Below, piece by piece: positions 27,522 through 36,633 of a DNA stretch of 64,000 nucleotides. Source of the DNA: Streptomyces aureoverticillatus. Lineage in GTDB: Bacteria > Actinomycetota > Actinomycetes > Streptomycetales > Streptomycetaceae. The stretch lies in assembly GCF_014649395.1 (NCBI RefSeq), contig NZ_BMSY01000002.1, positions 186,001-250,000 on the forward strand, in the 5' to 3' direction. Below the pieces are notes generated by a model. It saw nothing but the letters and a program-made list of their open reading frames with translations, was not told the DNA's origin and made no database searches. The stretch's first letter is position 1. Each line of letters starts with the position of its first letter. A program made the translations under genes and the position numbers.

Positions 27522-28115
27522 TCACTTGCCCTGTTCCTCGCCGGGCCGCTCGGTCACGGTGACGGTCGCGGTGGGGCCGGGATCGGGCTTGTCATGACCG
27601 GCGTTGTCGTCGTTTCCGCCGTCGTCGTGGTGGTCGCCGGCGTTGCCGTCGTTGCCGTTGTCGTCGTTGCCGTTGTCGTCGTCGGGCCTGCTGTCGCAGT
27701 TGCCCAGTACGTCGACGCGGAACCACTCCTCCCGCCCGATCTCGGCGGTCAGATTCCCGCGTACGCAGGCACCGTTGGTCACATCCGTGACCCGGCCCTT
27801 GATGGTGATCTCCTTGTCGTCGTCCGTCTGGCCCCGGCAGTCGACCTCGGCGTCCCGCGGCTCGTCGGACTCCGAGACCTTCTTGTCCCTGCCGACGAAC
27901 GAGGCCGTGCAGGTGAGCCAGTCCACCTCGGCGTGCTGCCGCTCCAGCTCGCGGGTGCCCATCTTGTCGGTGGTGATCGCGACCGCGGACGTACTCATGT
28001 TGCCCTCGACGGGGTCGCAGGCGGCCAGGCCGAGACCTGCCGCCGCCGTGGCCGTCGCGGCGACGAGTACGCGACGCGCCCGCCGTGTGCGCGGTATCCG
28101 CCTCAATGCCCCCAT
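27522..28115 (-). CDS. putative lipoprotein with Asn/Asp-rich tail
   Basis: 197 residues from ATG 28115. A basic N-terminus and hydrophobic stretch end in the lipobox LGLAAC, so the mature protein should be a membrane-anchored lipoprotein. The mature part (about 30-130) has three or four cysteines and no family that I recognise. The tail (about 135-197) is a repeated NDDNGNDGN/DHHDD sequence, strongly acidic and low complexity, possibly a spacer or metal-binding region. It diverges from nothing; it shares orientation with the Tricorn gene, 45 bp away. Function unknown. Confidence 0.8.
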   Translation of the reverse strand: MGALRRIPRTRRARRVLVAATATAAAGLGLAACDPVEGNMSTSAVAITTDKMGTRELERQHAEVDWLTCTASFVGRDKKVSESDEPRDAEVDCRGQTDDDKEITIKGRVTDVTNGACVRGNLTAEIGREEWFRVDVLGNCDSRPDDDNGNDDNGNDGNAGDHHDDGGNDDNAGHDKPDPGPTATVTVTERPGEEQGK

Positions 28116-28219
28116 GAGCGGCAGCGTGCCACCGCGGGCGGCGCGGCGGTAGACCGCTTGCGGCCATCTGTCCACATGGGGACGGGACGCCTCATGTATC
28201 TACATGCGACGGGACGCCG

Positions 28220-28621
28220 TCACGCGCGGTCCGTGCGCAGCAGCAGCCACTCCTGGAGCTCCACCAAGTTGCCCTCGGGGTCCTTGAGATGGGCCACCCG
28301 CATCCGGTCCGTCATCGGCGCGGGACCGTGCACGAGCTCCGCGCCGCGGTCGGCGATCCGCGCGCAGTACGCGTCCAGGTCGTCGACCCGCAGCACCACC
28401 AGGGAACGGTGGCCCGTCGCCGACTCGGCCAGCTCACCGAGGAGTTCGGCCATCATCGTGCGGTCCTGGAGCGCGATGCCCGCGGAGCCGACGGTCGGAC
28501 TGAACTTCTCGTACGGTCCGTCCGCCGCGCCCGACTGGGGCTTCAGGCCGAGCACGTCGGCGTAGAAGCGGTAGCAGGCGGGGAAGTCCGTGACGAGCAG
28601 GCGGACCTGGGCGAGTTCCAC
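28220..28621 (-). CDS. VOC-family (glyoxalase/bleomycin-resistance-like) protein
   Basis: 133 residues, one double betaalphabetabetabeta module of the vicinal oxygen chelate fold (MELAQVRLLVTDFPACYRFY at the start; HLKDPEGNLVELQEW at the end, with the C-terminal Glu ligand). GTG 28621 has AAAGG upstream. Enzymatic role cannot be assigned: the family includes glyoxalases, dioxygenases and resistance proteins. Confidence 0.9.
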   Translation of the reverse strand: MELAQVRLLVTDFPACYRFYADVLGLKPQSGAADGPYEKFSPTVGSAGIALQDRTMMAELLGELAESATGHRSLVVLRVDDLDAYCARIADRGAELVHGPAPMTDRMRVAHLKDPEGNLVELQEWLLLRTDRA

Positions 28622-28708
28622 GGGGAATGCCTTTCGGACGTTCGGGACGTTCGGGACGTGCCGTCGGCCCGGGCGTTCGGTGCGTGGACGGGGGCCCGGC
28701 CCGGCCGG

Positions 28709-29464
28709 TCAGGACCAGCGTCCGGTCCGGCCGAGGAGCAGGGCCGTCGCCGCGGTGCCGGCGGTCGACGTACGCAACACGCTACGCCCGAGCCGGTACG
28801 GCTTGGCACCCGCCTGCGCGAACGCCGCCAGCTCGTCCGGGGACACCCCGCCCTCGGGCCCGACGACCAGGACGATGTGCCCGGCCGCGGGCAGTTCCGC
28901 GGTGGCCAGCGGCTCGCTGCCCTCCTCGTGCAGGACCGCGGCGAAGTCGGCGCCGGACAGCAGCGTCGCCACCTGCTTGGTCGTCGCGAGCTCGGCGACC
29001 TCCGGGAAGCGCACCCGCCGGGACTGCTTGCCCGCCTCGCGCGCCGTCGCCCGCCACTTGGACAGCGCCTTCTGGCCGCGCTCGCCCTTCCACTGCGTGA
29101 TGCAGCGCGCGGCGGCCCACGGCACGACGGCGTCCACGCCGGTCTCCGTCATGGTCTCCACGGCCAGCTCACCGCGGTCGCCCTTGGGCAGCGCCTGCAC
29201 GACGGTGATCCGGGGCGTCGCCTCCGCCTCCTCGCGTACGCCGTCGTCGTCGAGGGACACGACCAGGCGGTCCTTGCCCTCGGTGGCCGTGACGACGGCA
29301 CCCGCCCAGCGTCCGGCGCCGTCGGTGAGGACCACGTCCTCGCCCGCGCGCAGCCGCTTCACGGACACCGCGTGCCGCCCCTCGGGCCCGTCGAGCACGA
29401 GACGGCTCCCGGCGGCCACGCCCCGGAAGTCCTCTTCCGCCACGACGAAGACCGGCGCCGTCAC
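28709..29464 (-). CDS. rsmE: 16S rRNA (uracil1498-N3)-methyltransferase
   Basis: 251 residues starting at GTG 29464. It methylates U1498 of 16S rRNA using SAM. A small N-terminal PUA-like RNA-binding domain precedes a SPOUT (trefoil knot) domain with QALPKGDRGE, the VLVVGPEGGVSPDE-type motif (here LVVGPEGGVSPDELA) and the knot motif LGRSVLRTSTA. All are RsmE hallmarks. Its start codon overlaps the stop of the nitronate monooxygenase gene (GTGA), so the two are translationally coupled. In many genomes rsmE instead follows dnaJ; here dnaJ lies further upstream on the same strand. Confidence 0.96.
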   Translation of the reverse strand: MTAPVFVVAEEDFRGVAAGSRLVLDGPEGRHAVSVKRLRAGEDVVLTDGAGRWAGAVVTATEGKDRLVVSLDDDGVREEAEATPRITVVQALPKGDRGELAVETMTETGVDAVVPWAAARCITQWKGERGQKALSKWRATAREAGKQSRRVRFPEVAELATTKQVATLLSGADFAAVLHEEGSEPLATAELPAAGHIVLVVGPEGGVSPDELAAFAQAGAKPYRLGRSVLRTSTAGTAATALLLGRTGRWS

Positions 29465-30534
29465 ACCGCACCCCGCGCCGCGAACGCCGCCTTGGCCTCT
29501 TCGAGTTCGGCCACCAGGACCTCCACCAGCTCCCCGGCCGGCAGCGCCCGCGCCAGACGGTGTCCCTGCCCGGCCCACAGCGCCATGGCCTGCGGGTCCC
29601 CGGCCTTGGCCGCGGCCTTGCGCAGGCCGGCCGTCAGGTAGTGGATCTGCGGGTACGCCGCCGGGGCGTACGGGCCGTGCTCGCGCATGAAGCGGTTGAC
29701 CAGGCCGCGGGCGGGGCGGCCGGAGAAGGCCCGGGTCAGCTCCGTGTGGCTGAACAGCGGGTTCGTCATGGCCTGCTTGTGCAGCGGCTGCGCGCCGGAC
29801 TCCGGGGTGACCAGGAACGCGGTGCCGAGCTGGGCGAGGTCCGCGCCCGCGGCGAGCACCGCGGCGATCTGGGCGCCGCGCATCAGGCCGCCCGCCGCGA
29901 TCACCGGCAGCCGCACCGTCTCGCGGACCTGCGCGACCAGGCTGAGCAGGCCGATCCCCGAGCCGTCCGCCTCCGGGTTGTCCCGGTGCGTGCCCTGGTG
30001 TCCGCCCGCCTCGATGCCCTGTACGCAGACGGCGTCGGCGCCCGCCCGCTGGGCCGCCCGGGCCTCCTCCGGCGTGGTCACGGTGACGACCGTGCGGGTG
30101 CCGACCCGGTCGAAGGCCTGGACGACCTCCCGGGTGGGGCAGCCGAACGTGAACGACACCAGCGGCACCGGGTCGTCGAGCAGGATCGCCAGCTTCGCGT
30201 CGTAGCCGTCGTCGCGCTTGCCGTCGGTGTCGCCGAGCTGCGTCTCGTACCAGGTGGCCTCGCCGGCGAGCTGGTTGCGGTACACCTCGACGGCGGCGGG
30301 GTCGGCGTACTCGGGCTGCGGCATGAACAGATTCACCCCGAAGGGGCGTGCGGTCAGCCCTCTGACCTGCTTGATCTCCTGGTACATGCCGTCGGCGGTC
30401 TTGTACCCGGCCGCCAGCGACCCGAGCCCGCCCGCCTCGCAGACGGCGGCCACGAGCTGCGGGGTCGAGGCCCCGCCCGCCATCGGGGCCTGCACGATCG
30501 GATAACGACAGAGGTCGGTGAGCGCGGAGGACAT
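29461..30534 (-). CDS. nitronate monooxygenase-like FMN enzyme
   Basis: 357 residues from ATG 30534. The TIM-barrel NMO/2-nitropropane dioxygenase family is shown by YPIVQAPMAGG at the N-terminus, AGADAVCVQGIEAGGHQGTH (FMN-phosphate/His region), PVIAAGGLMRG and LGTAFLVTPES. It oxidises alkyl nitronates such as propionate-3-nitronate, a detoxification role in the family. It is coupled to rsmE by a GTGA overlap and sits between dnaJ and rsmE, an insertion relative to the common hrcA-dnaJ-rsmE order. Confidence 0.93.
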   Translation of the reverse strand: MSSALTDLCRYPIVQAPMAGGASTPQLVAAVCEAGGLGSLAAGYKTADGMYQEIKQVRGLTARPFGVNLFMPQPEYADPAAVEVYRNQLAGEATWYETQLGDTDGKRDDGYDAKLAILLDDPVPLVSFTFGCPTREVVQAFDRVGTRTVVTVTTPEEARAAQRAGADAVCVQGIEAGGHQGTHRDNPEADGSGIGLLSLVAQVRETVRLPVIAAGGLMRGAQIAAVLAAGADLAQLGTAFLVTPESGAQPLHKQAMTNPLFSHTELTRAFSGRPARGLVNRFMREHGPYAPAAYPQIHYLTAGLRKAAAKAGDPQAMALWAGQGHRLARALPAGELVEVLVAELEEAKAAFAARGAV

Positions 30535-30610
30535 ACCGGCATCGTGCCACGTCTGGCGGGGGCGCCTTGTGCGGGGTCCTTCGGCTTTCCCGCCGGGGGG
30601 GCTTCCCTGT

Positions 30611-30652
30611 CCCGCCGCTTCGCGGCGGATATCTCCCACCCGCCCACCCGTT
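30611..30652. repeat. distant copy of the 15.1-kb repeat end
   Basis: CCCGCCGCTTCGCGGCGG followed by ATATCTCCCACCCGCCCACCCG matches the junction of the 78-bp repeat units at 15.2-15.3 kb. It lies in the 383-bp gap between the monooxygenase gene and dnaJ; apart from the dnaJ terminator I see no gene in that gap. Confidence 0.75.
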
Positions 30653-30867
30653 TCTGCCTCACCGCGGGGTGGGCGCCGCTCGCGGGGCGCGTTCACCGTC
30701 GGCGGCTGCGGGATTGCGGGGTGCGGTGTGCTGCTGCTACCCGCTGTGGGCAGTCGTGCCGCAGGGCGGCACGGGTGGGCACAGCGCCAGGCCGACGGTG
30801 CCGTCACAGGCGGCGGTGACCTGGACAAGCCCCGGGTGCCATCCCGTGCGGGGTGACCACGCAAGTC

Positions 30868-30907
30868 GGCCCGGGGTGAGCGGGAAGACCCACGCTCACC
30901 CCGGGCC
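30868..30907 (-). terminator. strong hairpin terminator of hrcA-dnaJ
   Basis: Perfect 15-bp inverted repeat (30868-30882 with 30893-30907) around a 10-nt loop, 10 bp after the dnaJ stop codon. No U-run. Confidence 0.85.
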
Positions 30908-30917
30908 GCTCAAGGCG

Positions 30918-32054
30918 CTAGCGCCCGTTGAACGCGTCCTTCAGGCGGGAGAAAAGGCCCTGCTGGCCGGGCTGGAACTGGCCGGTGGGCCGCTCCTCGC
31001 CGCGCGCCTTGGCGAGCTCACGAAGCAGCCGCTCCTGCTCGGGGTCCAGCTTGGACGGGGTGAGGACCTCCACGTGCACGATGAGGTCACCGCGGCCACC
31101 GCCCCGCAGGTGCGTGACGCCCCGCCCGTGCAACGGGATCGACTGCCCCGACTGCGTACCGGGCCGGATGTCGACCTCCTCCATGCCGTCCAGCGTCTCC
31201 AGCGGCACCTTCGTACCGAGAGCCGCGGCCGTCATCGGCAGCGTGACGGTGCAGTGCAGATCGTCCCCACGCCGCTGGAAGACGGCGTGCGGCAGCTCGT
31301 GGATCTCCACGTACAGATCACCGGCGGGGCCACCGCCAGGGCCCACCTCGCCCTCGCCCGCGAGCTGGATCCGGGTGCCGTTGTCGACACCGGCGGGGAT
31401 CTTCACGGTGAGCGTCCGACGGGACCGGATCCGGCCGTCGCCCGCGCACTCGGGGCAGGGGGTCGGCACGACGGTGCCGAAGCCCTGACACTGCGGGCAC
31501 GGCCGGGACGTCATGACCTGGCCCAGGAAGGACCGCGTGACCTGCGACACCTCACCGCGACCGCGACACATGTCACAGGTCTGCGCGGAGGTCCCGGGCG
31601 CGGCGCCCTCACCGGAACACGTCGTACAGACGACGGCCGTGTCGACCTGGATGTCCTTCGTGGTGCCGAAGGCCGCCTCTTCGAGGTCGATCTCCAGGCG
31701 GATCATGGCGTCCTGGCCGCGCCGGGTGCGCGAGCGCGGCCCGCGCTGCGACGCCGTGCCGAAGAACGCGTCCATGATGTCGGAGAAGTTGCCGAAGCCA
31801 CCCGCTCCGAAGCCGCCCGCGCCACCGCCGCCGGCCTGGGACAGCGGGTCGCCGCCGAGGTCGTAGACCTGCTTCTTCTGCGGGTCCGACAACACCTCGT
31901 ACGCGGCGTTGATCTCCTTGAAGCGCTCTTGCGTCTTCGGATCGGGGTTGACGTCCGGATGCAGCTCGCGCGCGAGCCGCCGGAAGGCCTTCTTGATGTC
32001 GTCCTGGGAAGCGTCGCGGCGCACGCCGAGAACGGCGTAATAGTCCGTGGCCAC
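30918..32054 (-). CDS. dnaJ: chaperone DnaJ (DnaJ2, HrcA-linked)
   Basis: 378 residues. The J domain (1-70) has the HPD motif (ELHPDVNP), a G/F-rich linker follows (about 75-110), then the zinc-finger domain with four CxxCxGxG units ([32 protein letters not shown]) and the C-terminal substrate-binding domains. It stimulates DnaK ATPase. GTG 32054 follows the hrcA stop codon directly with no spacing, so the pair is a tightly coupled operon under CIRCE control. It is the second, HrcA-linked dnaJ of streptomycetes; the DnaK operon copy would be elsewhere. Confidence 0.96.
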   Translation of the reverse strand: MATDYYAVLGVRRDASQDDIKKAFRRLARELHPDVNPDPKTQERFKEINAAYEVLSDPQKKQVYDLGGDPLSQAGGGGAGGFGAGGFGNFSDIMDAFFGTASQRGPRSRTRRGQDAMIRLEIDLEEAAFGTTKDIQVDTAVVCTTCSGEGAAPGTSAQTCDMCRGRGEVSQVTRSFLGQVMTSRPCPQCQGFGTVVPTPCPECAGDGRIRSRRTLTVKIPAGVDNGTRIQLAGEGEVGPGGGPAGDLYVEIHELPHAVFQRRGDDLHCTVTLPMTAAALGTKVPLETLDGMEEVDIRPGTQSGQSIPLHGRGVTHLRGGGRGDLIVHVEVLTPSKLDPEQERLLRELAKARGEERPTGQFQPGQQGLFSRLKDAFNGR

Positions 32055-33071
32055 TTACGACTCCGCCAGGATCTGTCCGACGTAACGTGCCACTGCGCGT
32101 ACTGCTCCCATCGTTCCCGGATAGTCCATGCGGGTCGGTCCGACCACACCGAGCTTGGCGACTGCCTCGCTCCCCGAACCGTAGCCGACCGAGACCACCG
32201 ACGTGGAGCTGAGTCCCTCGTGGGCGTTCTCGTGGCCGATCTTTACGGTCATGCCCGAATCCGTCGCCTCACCAAGCAACTTGAGGAGGACGACCTGTTC
32301 CTCGAGTGCCTCGAGGACGGGCCTGATCGTGAGGGGAAAGTCATGTCCGAAGCGGGTGAGATTGGCGGTGCCGCCGATCATCAGCCGCTCCTCGGTCTCC
32401 TCCACGAGCGTCTCGAGGAGGGTGGAGAGGACCGTGGCGACCGTGCCCTGGTCGTCCTTGTCGAAGGATTCGGTGAGGTCCTGCACGAGCTGCGGCACGT
32501 CCGTGAAGCGGCGGCCCGCGACGCGGCTGTTGAGCCGCGCCCGCAGATCCGCGAGCGACGTCTCGCCGAACGGCGCCGGGCAGTCGATCATGCGCTGCTC
32601 GACCCGGCCGGTGTCGGTGATCAGGACCAGCATCAGGCGGGCCGGAGCCAGCGAGAGCAGCTCCACGTGCCGCACCGTCGAGCGCGTCAGCGACGGATAC
32701 TGCACCACCGCGACCTGCCGCGTCAGCTGCGCGAGCAGCCGCACCGTCCGCCCGACCACGTCGTCCAGGTCCACCGCGCCGTCCAGGAAGTTCTGGATCG
32801 CGCGGCGCTCCGGCGCCGTCATCGGCTTGACGCCCGCGAGCTTGTCGACGAACAGGCGATACCCCTTGTCGGTGGGGATGCGCCCGGCGCTGGTGTGCGG
32901 CTGGGCGATGAACCCTTCCTCCTCCAGCGCGGCCATGTCGTTGCGGACCGTGGCCGGCGAGACGCCGAGGTGGTGGCGCTCGGTGAGCGCCTTGGAGCCG
33001 ACGGGCTCCTCCGTGCCGACGTAGTCGTGGACGATGGCGCGCAGCACCTCAAGCCTGCGTTCACTGAGCAT
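32055..33071 (-). CDS. hrcA: heat-inducible transcription repressor HrcA
   Basis: 338 residues starting at ATG 33071 ([18 protein letters not shown]), with GGAGG 8 nt upstream; the frame extends to 33140 but overlaps the operator. The N-terminal winged helix (about 1-75, [18 protein letters not shown]) binds CIRCE, and the C-terminal GAF-like domain follows. HrcA represses class I heat-shock genes, and here its own hrcA-dnaJ operon, through the perfect CIRCE element at 33130-33156. Confidence 0.97.
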   Translation of the reverse strand: MLSERRLEVLRAIVHDYVGTEEPVGSKALTERHHLGVSPATVRNDMAALEEEGFIAQPHTSAGRIPTDKGYRLFVDKLAGVKPMTAPERRAIQNFLDGAVDLDDVVGRTVRLLAQLTRQVAVVQYPSLTRSTVRHVELLSLAPARLMLVLITDTGRVEQRMIDCPAPFGETSLADLRARLNSRVAGRRFTDVPQLVQDLTESFDKDDQGTVATVLSTLLETLVEETEERLMIGGTANLTRFGHDFPLTIRPVLEALEEQVVLLKLLGEATDSGMTVKIGHENAHEGLSSTSVVSVGYGSGSEAVAKLGVVGPTRMDYPGTMGAVRAVARYVGQILAES

Positions 33072-33129
33072 CGCGCACACCTCCAGCTCTCGTCCCTCGC
33101 CCTGAGGCCCCCCGCGGTGGCCCCTCGCC

Positions 33130-33156
33130 CTGGCACTCACCCGCGGCGAGTGCCAG
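33130..33156 (-). promoter_or_regulatory. CIRCE operator and hrcA promoter region
   Basis: Perfect 9-bp inverted repeat CTGGCACTC-N9-GAGTGCCAG, a CIRCE element of the actinobacterial form. A TACACT -10-like hexamer lies upstream at 33170-33175, placing transcription start just before the operator and the operator between it and the hrcA start. A single CIRCE is visible. Confidence 0.95.
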
Positions 33157-33317
33157 CCTTCAACGAGTCAGTGTACGGCCGGTGGGTACAGGCCCGGCAA
33201 GGGCCGACCCCTTTGTCATGCCGACGGGTGGGCATCGGCCTCGGGCGGCGCCCCCGCAGGAAGCCTCGGCCCGGGGCCCGTGCTGCCGCCCCGCCCCGGC
33301 GGCGCTAGCGTCGCCCC

Positions 33318-34082
33318 ATGGACACGAGCACCCCCGCCCCCGCCGCCGCCCCGGCCTGGGAGGAGGCGGGCTGGGAACGGCTCGCCGCGCGCGTGGGGCG
33401 CTGCCGGCTGCCCGTGTGGGACTGCACGGCCGGGCTGGTCGTCGGCGACGACGCCGCGCTCATGGTCGAGGCGGGGTCCGGCCTGCGCGAGGGTTCCCGG
33501 CTGCGTACCGAGGCCCGGCGGCTGCTCGGCGGCGGCCGCCGCGTCACCCATCTCGTCCTCACCCATCCCCACTTCGACCACGTCCTCGGCGCGGCGGCGT
33601 TCGCGGGCGTCGAGGTGTTCGGGGCCGCCGGCGTCGACACCGTCCTGGGCGCGGGGCGCGACGCCCTCGCCGCCGACGCCGTCGCCCACGGCCTCGACCC
33701 GGCCGCCGCGGCCGAGGCCGCCGACCTGCTCGTCCGCCCCCGCCACCTGGTGTGCGGGGAGTGGACGCTGGACCTCGGCGGCGGGGTCCGGGTGCTGCTC
33801 GCCAACGTCGGCCCCGGGCACACCGGCCACGACCTGGCCGTCCTCGTGCCCGGCGGTCCGGGCGAGCCCGAGGTCGTCTTCTGCGGCGACCTGGTCGAGG
33901 AGTCCGGCGAGCCGCAGGCCGGGCCCGACGCGGCGCCCCGGCACTGGCCCGCCGCGCTCGACCGGCTGCTCGACCTGGGCGGCGAGGACGCGGTGTACGT
34001 GCCCGGGCACGGGGCCGTCGTCGACGCGGCCTTCGTCCGCGCCCAACGCGACGAGCTGGCCCGGCGGTTCGGCGTCGGCTGA
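33318..34082 (+). CDS. MBL-fold metallo-hydrolase
   Basis: 254 residues. The HPHFDHVLGA motif (about residue 83) is the HxHxDH zinc site, GPGHTGHDLAV (about 170) supplies the next His, CGDLVEE the Asp, and PGHG the last His. All ligands are present, so it is probably an active hydrolase of the glyoxalase II or beta-lactamase-like group. ATG 33318 is the start. It is divergent from hrcA, with the CIRCE in the shared 246-bp gap, but too far from its own promoter to be clearly HrcA-controlled. Substrate unknown. Confidence 0.9.
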   Translation: MDTSTPAPAAAPAWEEAGWERLAARVGRCRLPVWDCTAGLVVGDDAALMVEAGSGLREGSRLRTEARRLLGGGRRVTHLVLTHPHFDHVLGAAAFAGVEVFGAAGVDTVLGAGRDALAADAVAHGLDPAAAAEAADLLVRPRHLVCGEWTLDLGGGVRVLLANVGPGHTGHDLAVLVPGGPGEPEVVFCGDLVEESGEPQAGPDAAPRHWPAALDRLLDLGGEDAVYVPGHGAVVDAAFVRAQRDELARRFGVG

Positions 34083-34131
34083 CCGCCATGCCGTTCGGCG
34101 TCACCGGACGCCATGCCATAACGTCTGGCCC

Positions 34132-34950
34132 ATGCGCAGCTACAACCCGGACCTGACGCCGCCCTGGAAGAAGTCGGCTCCCGCCCCCGAAGTCCCCGCC
34201 GAGGCCGACCTGGTCGTGGAGGAGGTCGGGACGGGCTTCTGCGGTGCGGTGATCCGCTGCGAAAAGACGGCCGAGGGGCCGACGGTCACCCTGGAGGACC
34301 GCTTCGGCAAGCACCGCGTGTTCCCGATGGCGCCGCGCGGCTTCCTGCTCGAGGGCCGCGTCGTCACCCTGGTCCGCCCGACGGCCGCGGCCGCGCCGCG
34401 CACGCCCGCGCGCACCGCCTCCGGCTCGCTCGCCGTCCCGGGCGCGCGGGCGCGCGTGGCCCGCGCGGGGCGCATCTACGTGGAGGGCCGGCACGACGCC
34501 GAGCTGGTCGAGAAGGTCTGGGGCGACGACCTGCGCATCGAGGGCGTCGTCGTCGAGTACCTGGAAGGCATCGACGATCTGCCCGCCATCGTCGACGAGT
34601 TCGCCCCCGGTCCTGACGCCCGCCTCGGCGTCCTCGTGGACCACCTCGTGCCCGGCACGAAGGAGTCCCGCATCGCCGCGTCCGTCAGCAGCGACCACGC
34701 CCTCGTCGTCGGCCACCCCTACATCGACATCTGGGAGGCCGTGAAGCCCTCCTCCCTCGGCATCACGGCCTGGCCCCGGATCCCCCACGGCCAGGACTGG
34801 AAGACCGGCATCTGCCGCGCCCTCGGCTGGCCCCCCAACACCGGCGCCGCCTGGCAGCACATCCTGGGCTCGGTGCGCAGCTACAAGGACCTGGAGCCGG
34901 CGCTCCTGGGCCGCGTGGAAGAGCTGATCGATTTCGTGACAGCCCCCTAG
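34132..34950 (+). CDS. DUF3097 family protein with TOPRIM-like segment
   Basis: 272 residues starting MRSYNPDLTPPWKK. The family, widespread in Actinobacteria and always close to hrcA/dnaJ/hemW in my memory, has no assigned function. The second half contains IYVEGRHDAELVEKVWGDDL and LGVLVDHLVPGTKE: an acidic glycine-rich strand-turn followed by a hydrophobic strand ending in D, which resembles a TOPRIM (primase/topoisomerase/RNase M5) core. The first third (about 20-85) looks like a small beta-barrel. If correct this could be a nuclease or primase-like nucleic acid protein (inference). It is 49 bp downstream of the MBL gene and probably cotranscribed. Confidence 0.85.
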   Translation: MRSYNPDLTPPWKKSAPAPEVPAEADLVVEEVGTGFCGAVIRCEKTAEGPTVTLEDRFGKHRVFPMAPRGFLLEGRVVTLVRPTAAAAPRTPARTASGSLAVPGARARVARAGRIYVEGRHDAELVEKVWGDDLRIEGVVVEYLEGIDDLPAIVDEFAPGPDARLGVLVDHLVPGTKESRIAASVSSDHALVVGHPYIDIWEAVKPSSLGITAWPRIPHGQDWKTGICRALGWPPNTGAAWQHILGSVRSYKDLEPALLGRVEELIDFVTAP

Positions 34951-35041
34951 CGGGGCCCTGCCGACCATTGTGGGCGGGCCCTGCCGGGGGCTCCCCAAGC
35001 CCGCCCCTTCCCGAAACTGGGGCTCCGCCCCAGACCCCGCT

Positions 35042-35103
35042 CCTCAAACGCCGGAGGGGCTAAAAACTCAGCCGCACAATTTCAGCCCGTCCGGCGTTTG
35101 AGG
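35042..35103. repeat. dispersed palindromic intergenic repeat, copy 2
   Basis: Inverted arms 35042-35061 and 35084-35103 (20 nt, one mismatch) around a 22-nt AT-richer loop; same core as the copies near 12.1 and 36.5 kb. It is placed between convergent genes (DUF3097 and hemW), so it may act as a bidirectional terminator. Confidence 0.85.
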
Positions 35104-35156
35104 ACGAGGCGCGAAGCGCCGAAAGGGGGGAAAGGGGCGAAGCCCCAGCCGAACCG

Positions 35157-36389
35157 CTAGTCCACCAGGTCCCGGACGACCGCGTCGGCCAGCAACCGCC
35201 CCCGCAGGGTAAGCACGGCCCGCCCCTCCGCATAGGGCCCACCCTCAAGCAGCCCATCAGCCAGCGCCCGCCGGGACGCGGCAAGCCCCGCCTCCTTCAG
35301 GAGGGACAACGGACACCCCTCCCGAAGCCGCAGCTCAAGCAGCACCCGCTCGACCCGCCGATCCTCGTCGGCGAGGACCTCACGCCCGGCCCCGGGCGAA
35401 CGCCCCGCCGCGAGGGCGCCCGCATACGCGCCGGGATGCTTCACGTTCCACCACCGCACACCCCCCACATGGCTGTGGGCCCCCGGCCCGGCCCCCCACC
35501 AGTCGGCGCCCCGCCAGTACAACTCGTTGTGCAGACACCGCCCCGCCTCGGAAGTGGCCCAGTTCGACACCTCGTACCACTGGAACCCCGCGGCGGAGAG
35601 CCGCTCCTCGGCGATCAGATACCGGTCCGCGTGCACGTCGTCGTCAGTCATCGGCACCTCCCCGCGCCGGATCCGCCGCGCGAGCTGCGTGCCCTCCTCG
35701 ACGATCAGCGCGTACGCCGACACATGGTCGGGCCCCGCCCCGATCGCCGCGTCGAGGGAGGCTCGCCAGTCGTCGTCGGTCTCCCCGGGGGTGCCGTAGA
35801 TCAGGTCGAGGTTGACGTGCTCGAAGCCCGCCGCGCGCGCCTCGGCGACGCACGCCTCGGGGCGGCCCGGCGTGTGCGTACGGTCGAGGATCCTCAGGAC
35901 GTGCTGCTTGGCGCTCTGCATGCCGAAGGAGATCCGGTTGAAGCCGCCCTCGCGCAGCGCGCTCAGATAAGCGGGGCCGACCGACTCCGGGTTCGCCTCC
36001 GTGGTGATCTCCGCGTCGTCCGCGAGCCCGAACTCGTCGCGGACGGCTCCCAGCATGCGTACGAGATCGTCGGCGGCGAGCAGCGTCGGCGTACCGCCGC
36101 CGACGAACACGGTCCGCACCGGGCGGGGGTCGTCGCCGAGGACCTTCCGCGCGAGGCGGACCTCGTCGACGAGGGTGTCGGCGTAGTTGTCGCGGGAGGC
36201 GAGCACGCCGCCGGTGCCGCGCAGCTCGGTCGCGGTGTACGTGTTGAAGTCGCAGTAGCCGCAGCGGGTCGCGCAGTACGGCACGTGCAGGTAGAACCCG
36301 AGCGGTCGCTCACCCGCTCCGACCAGGGCGGACGCGGGCAGCGACCCGTCCTCGGGCAGGGGCTCACCATCGGGCAGTGCGGAAGGCAT
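35157..36389 (-). CDS. hemW: radical SAM heme chaperone HemW
   Basis: 410 residues. The radical SAM cluster motif is HVPYCATRCGYCDF (CxxxCxxC, with the extra Cys typical of HemN/HemW). GGGTPT and the NPES, FGMQS motifs follow, as does the C-terminal HemN_C domain (about 300-400). HemW, long annotated as oxygen-independent coproporphyrinogen III oxidase, binds haem and inserts it into target proteins. Start is ATG 36389 or 36398; the further upstream frame enters the palindromic repeat and is not credible. It is convergent with DUF3097 and codirectional with the SpoIIE phosphatase gene. Confidence 0.94.
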   Translation of the reverse strand: MPSALPDGEPLPEDGSLPASALVGAGERPLGFYLHVPYCATRCGYCDFNTYTATELRGTGGVLASRDNYADTLVDEVRLARKVLGDDPRPVRTVFVGGGTPTLLAADDLVRMLGAVRDEFGLADDAEITTEANPESVGPAYLSALREGGFNRISFGMQSAKQHVLRILDRTHTPGRPEACVAEARAAGFEHVNLDLIYGTPGETDDDWRASLDAAIGAGPDHVSAYALIVEEGTQLARRIRRGEVPMTDDDVHADRYLIAEERLSAAGFQWYEVSNWATSEAGRCLHNELYWRGADWWGAGPGAHSHVGGVRWWNVKHPGAYAGALAAGRSPGAGREVLADEDRRVERVLLELRLREGCPLSLLKEAGLAASRRALADGLLEGGPYAEGRAVLTLRGRLLADAVVRDLVD

Positions 36390-36450
36390 ACCTGCCATTG
36401 TCCCGTACGCGTCCGTGGTTCCCGCCCGCTGAACGGGCGCCGGCCCCAGC

Positions 36451-36574
36451 CCCCGCCGATCGCCGGCTGCGCCGAGCTCGTCCTCAATCGCCGGACGGGC
36501 TTTCCCCACCCGCGCGGCGAAGTTTTAGCCCGTCCGGCGATTGAGGACGAGCCGCGGAGCGGCGATCGGCGGGG
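36451..36574. repeat. dispersed palindromic repeat, copy 3, compound
   Basis: Nested perfect inverted repeats: outer arms 36451-36465/36560-36574 (15 bp) and inner arms 36476-36501/36527-36552 (26 bp, no mismatch), around a 25-nt loop. It shares the core with copies 1 and 2 except GATTGAGG for GTTTGAGG. It occupies the gap between the phosphatase and hemW genes and could fold into a very long hairpin. Confidence 0.9.
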
Positions 36575-36633
36575 CCCGTCCCACCCGCCCGGGACACCCA
36601 CCCCAGGCTGCCCCACCCGCCCGGCAGGGCCCC

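Noticed and set aside
24087..28565. 1492-codon open frame opposite the Tricorn-like protease
   Set aside because: It is antisense to the protease, whose propeller, PDZ and S41 motifs are clear. The shadow has no recognisable motif.
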